Notes under the pieces: generated by a model | Told to the model about the DNA's origin: nothing | Database searches by the model: none | What the model saw: the letters and a program-made list of their open reading frames with translations, nothing else | Source: Lepagella muris | GTDB lineage: Bacteria > Bacteroidota > Bacteroidia > Bacteroidales > Muribaculaceae | Assembly: GCF_004793975.1 (NCBI RefSeq) | Contig: NZ_SRYB01000001.1 | Coordinates: 186,001 to 250,000 of the forward strand | Direction: 5' to 3' | Length of the DNA stretch: 64,000 nucleotides | In this document: positions 61,798 through 64,000 of the stretch, one piece after another | Numbering within the stretch: position 1 is the first letter of the stretch | Layout: each line of letters opens with the position of its first letter | Translations under genes and position numbers: made by a program

Positions 61798-61923
61798 ATC
61801 CCCGTATCCTTTCTGAACAGGCAATTCCCGGTTTTGTCGCTAAGACCGGTCGGCCGGTGGCGTGCCTTGTCGGAATCGAAGTGTGATAATCAACCCTATT
61901 GTTTAACCCTATTTTTTCCCGCA

Positions 61924-62682
61924 ATGAAAGATCCCGTATTCGTAGCCTTCTCCACCCAGAAGGGAGGAGCCGGCAAAACGACCCTGACTGTGCTTATGGC
62001 GAGTTATCTCTACTACGTCAGGGGGATGAAAGTCCTCGTTGTGGACTGCGACTATCCCCAGTACAGCATCAAAGAGATGCGCGACAGAGATGTGGAGATT
62101 CTGAAAATCAACAAGACATTTCTCAGAAATTTCAACGAACTGCGTCGGCGCACCCAGTGCGATCCTTATCCTATCCTCATTGCCAAGCCGGAAGATGCCC
62201 TCGCAAGGGTACAGGCGCGGATAGAAGCCGGACATGAATATGACATCGTTCTGTTCGACCTTCCCGGAACCATCAACAATCCGGGTGTGGCAAAGACGGT
62301 ATCGCTCATGGATTACCTTTTCTGTCCTGTAGCCGCTGACAAGCTGATTCTTGAAAGCTCGCTTGCCTTCGCTATGAAGGTGCGCGACGAGATTATGACG
62401 CTTAATGGCAGCTCGGTCAAGGAGATGTATATGGTCTGGAATCTTGTGGATGCCCGAGAGAAGACCGACCTCTATGACCGCTATGAAGAGGTCTTTGAGG
62501 AACAGATGCTGCAAACTCTCAAAACCAGACTTCCCGACACCAAACGCTACCGGCGCGAGGGGTCGAAAGACGCGGCACGTGCCGTGTTCCGTTCGACTCT
62601 GTTACCGCCTGACAAAACTCTGCTGAAAGGCAGCCGACTGGTGGATCTGGTCAATGAGATTCTCGGTATAATCAAGCTCTGA
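61924..62682 (+). CDS. ParA-family ATPase (TraA-like of Bacteroidales conjugative elements)
   Basis: This is a 252-aa protein, started at ATG 61924 (MKDPVFVAFSTQKGGAGKTT) because upstream residues of the longer frame do not fit the family. The deviant Walker A motif KGGAGKTT and DCDYPQYSIKEMR are seen, with FDLPGTINN as the switch region. ParA-like TraA is the first gene of CTnDOT-type tra operons and is thought to act in element maintenance or transfer regulation. The DUF3408 gene follows 8 nt later. Confidence 0.9.
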   Translation: MKDPVFVAFSTQKGGAGKTTLTVLMASYLYYVRGMKVLVVDCDYPQYSIKEMRDRDVEILKINKTFLRNFNELRRRTQCDPYPILIAKPEDALARVQARIEAGHEYDIVLFDLPGTINNPGVAKTVSLMDYLFCPVAADKLILESSLAFAMKVRDEIMTLNGSSVKEMYMVWNLVDAREKTDLYDRYEEVFEEQMLQTLKTRLPDTKRYRREGSKDAARAVFRSTLLPPDKTLLKGSRLVDLVNEILGIIKL

Positions 62683-62690
62683 CAAGGCTT

Positions 62691-63119
62691 ATGGCAAAAC
62701 GATATGATAATGATTTCGATGCCGAAGGTTTCGTTGAGAACTTTCGTGCCAAAGATGAGCCGCCCGCCCCCCGGACTCCGAAGGAGAAGCAACAGCCTGT
62801 AATGGAGGAACGGGACGGAGTTGCCAATAGAAAAGAAAAAACTGCAACTGAACGTAGCGAAAGACTGAAGCCGACCGACTCGGCTGATGCCTACAAGGCC
62901 GCATATATCGACGACCTGAAATACAGGTTCCCGGAACATGGCTGGCCGCAGGTCAAGATAAATCCCGCTTTCTGTTCACGGATTGCAAATCTCGAAATCC
63001 TGTGTGGCAACCGCAGAGCCAATCTCTCAACCTTCATCAACAATTTGCTGGAGCGGCACTTCCGTGACTGCGAGACACAAATCAAAGAACTAAAGAAAAA
63101 GTATAACGATAATGAGTAA
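62691..63119 (+). CDS. DUF3408 conjugative element protein (TraB-like position)
   Basis: This is a 142-aa protein. A charged, probably disordered N-terminus (about 1-70) leads to a ribbon-helix-helix-like DUF3408 domain (INPAFCSRIANLEILCGNRRANLSTFINNLLERHF). It is found as the second gene after ParA in Bacteroidales conjugative elements, probably a ParB-like DNA-binding partner. The stop overlaps the next start by 8 nt. Confidence 0.8.
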   Translation: MAKRYDNDFDAEGFVENFRAKDEPPAPRTPKEKQQPVMEERDGVANRKEKTATERSERLKPTDSADAYKAAYIDDLKYRFPEHGWPQVKINPAFCSRIANLEILCGNRRANLSTFINNLLERHFRDCETQIKELKKKYNDNE

Positions 63120-63441
63120 TTCCCCTTCTACTCCATTTATGGAAAAGGTGTCGGGAGCCGTGTCAGGCGCATTGTCTGACGCTCTCGACCGGCAGTCGCC
63201 ATCGCTGGCGGCAGCGAAGAAATATCAGGAGCGGTTCCTCTCGAAAAACCGCATCAACTCCAACTGTCGTGTCTATATCTCCGACGAAATGTTCGACCTG
63301 CTCAACCGTATGGTTGCAGCGGTCGGCAAGAACCGGGCTTCGGTCGGGAACTATGTCACCGAGATAGTGCGCGAACACGTGGAGCGGAACCGCGAGTCAA
63401 TCAACGCCATCTATTTCACCAATACCCGGCCTCTGTTCTGA
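63112..63441 (+). CDS. Second DUF3408-like protein
   Basis: This is a 109-aa protein. The C-terminal half (RVYISDEMFDLLNRMVAAVG, ASVGNYVTEIVREHVER) repeats the RHH-like DUF3408 pattern of its upstream neighbour. The N-terminus is short and polar. Overlaps on both sides show a tight operon. It probably binds DNA with or instead of the first DUF3408 protein. Confidence 0.75.
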   Translation: MSNSPSTPFMEKVSGAVSGALSDALDRQSPSLAAAKKYQERFLSKNRINSNCRVYISDEMFDLLNRMVAAVGKNRASVGNYVTEIVREHVERNRESINAIYFTNTRPLF

Positions 63442-64000
63442 TGGAAGTATTGCTGATTGTGGCGTTGCTGGCAAGCAACATCTATCTCATCGGGAAAGTG
63501 CTGAAGAGACCGGCGGAAAAACATCCGCCAGCTCCGGCCACAAATTCCGAAGAAACACCTTCTCCGGCATCATCGGGACCAGACGACGATTCCCTCGTGG
63601 GTCGCAGTCACTATGACATGGACAGGCTCAACTCCCTGATTGATGCAAAAGTCAACTCCAGAGTTGACGAGAAAGTGGATGAAATAGTGACAAGGATAAG
63701 AACAGAGCTGACCAGTCCGGAAGATGTAGGTCTTCCGCCTGAAGAGCCGGCACAGCCTGAACAGGAGAAGACTATCCCGCAGGAGAGACTCGACGAGGTT
63801 TTCACTCACCATACTGTGGGCGAGTCATTCGGCGACGCCCCTGAAATCACGGAACGTCAGACAGGCGGGCAGGACTTCAAGGCACTTGAAAGTGCGGTAC
63901 GTGTGGCAAAGGATGAGCCCCACACACCCGAAGAAGCAGCAGCCGCCAAGGAAACGCTCAAAGAGATTCAGGGAACCGTCATCGAAGAACGGCTGTCGCT
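63441..64000 (+). CDS. TraD-like conjugative protein, partial
   Basis: I read this from the ATG at 63441, which overlaps the previous stop (TGATG). About 186 codons are open to the window edge. The N-terminus MEVLLIVALLASNIYLI is one membrane helix, followed by a Pro/Glu-rich, charged region that is probably disordered or coiled. This matches the TraD position and style in CTnDOT-like tra operons. No enzyme motif is seen in the part present. Confidence 0.65.
   Translation, partial: MEVLLIVALLASNIYLIGKVLKRPAEKHPPAPATNSEETPSPASSGPDDDSLVGRSHYDMDRLNSLIDAKVNSRVDEKVDEIVTRIRTELTSPEDVGLPPEEPAQPEQEKTIPQERLDEVFTHHTVGESFGDAPEITERQTGGQDFKALESAVRVAKDEPHTPEEAAAAKETLKEIQGTVIEERLS

Noticed and set aside
1..64000. 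CRISPR arrays, rRNA genes and insertion sequences
   Set aside because: No regularly spaced repeat clusters, rRNA-like sequence or transposase was found on reading both strands.

Overview
The window looks like a gut Bacteroidales chromosome, probably close to the Muribaculaceae or Prevotella. The evidence is SusC/SusD pairs, a hybrid two-component regulator, repeated TAnnTTTG (-7) promoter boxes, Bacteroidales-type mobilization genes and short type IX secretion-like tails. The family placement is inference. The Bacteroidota assignment is firm. No rRNA, CRISPR array or insertion sequence was found.

Region 1 (1-7680) is the integrase-proximal end of a phage-like or integrative element. A lysogeny-type operon (S24-type repressor, then tyrosine integrase) runs to the right. 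A divergent early operon runs to the left: a small protein, a DUF3853-like HTH protein, a strange tRNA-like RNA, a single-strand annealing protein, a YqaJ nuclease, an SSB-like protein, a NadV/Namat-like transferase and a Prs/Adps-like kinase. Two identical 18-bp palindromes between the divergent promoters look like the operators of the switch. The last two genes overlap and match the layout of the phage NAD+ reconstitution (NARP1) pathway. The element has inserted into the 3' end of a GH31 gene, whose last codons are now element DNA.

Region 2 (7522-54536) is a large polysaccharide utilization locus for a decorated xylan. A leftward operon holds the HTCS sensor-regulator, a GH43 and the truncated GH31. 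Rightward segments are: GH97, GH95 and GH43; then susC-susD-susC-susD-xusE-like, a GH10-fold protein without catalytic glutamates, GH30, GH97, a CBM-like protein, GH43, a second CBM-like protein and a very large GH31; then a GPH transporter, an active GH10 and a leaderless GH43; then xylulokinase and xylose isomerase; then a XylE-type symporter. Surface proteins would bind and cut xylan, SusCD pairs import oligosaccharides, periplasmic enzymes strip galactose, xylose and arabinose decorations, and XylA/XylB feed xylulose 5-phosphate into the pentose phosphate pathway. Strong hairpins separate several segments.

Region 3 (54540-64000) is part of a CTnDOT-like conjugative element: a degenerate NtrC-like regulator, a likely non-coding RNA, an RteC-like protein, mobC-mobB-mobA on the minus strand, an oriT-like inverted-repeat region, then ParA, two DUF3408 proteins and the start of a TraD-like gene, which runs off the window. 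The xylan locus therefore sits between two mobile modules. Whether it is cargo of one of them cannot be decided here.
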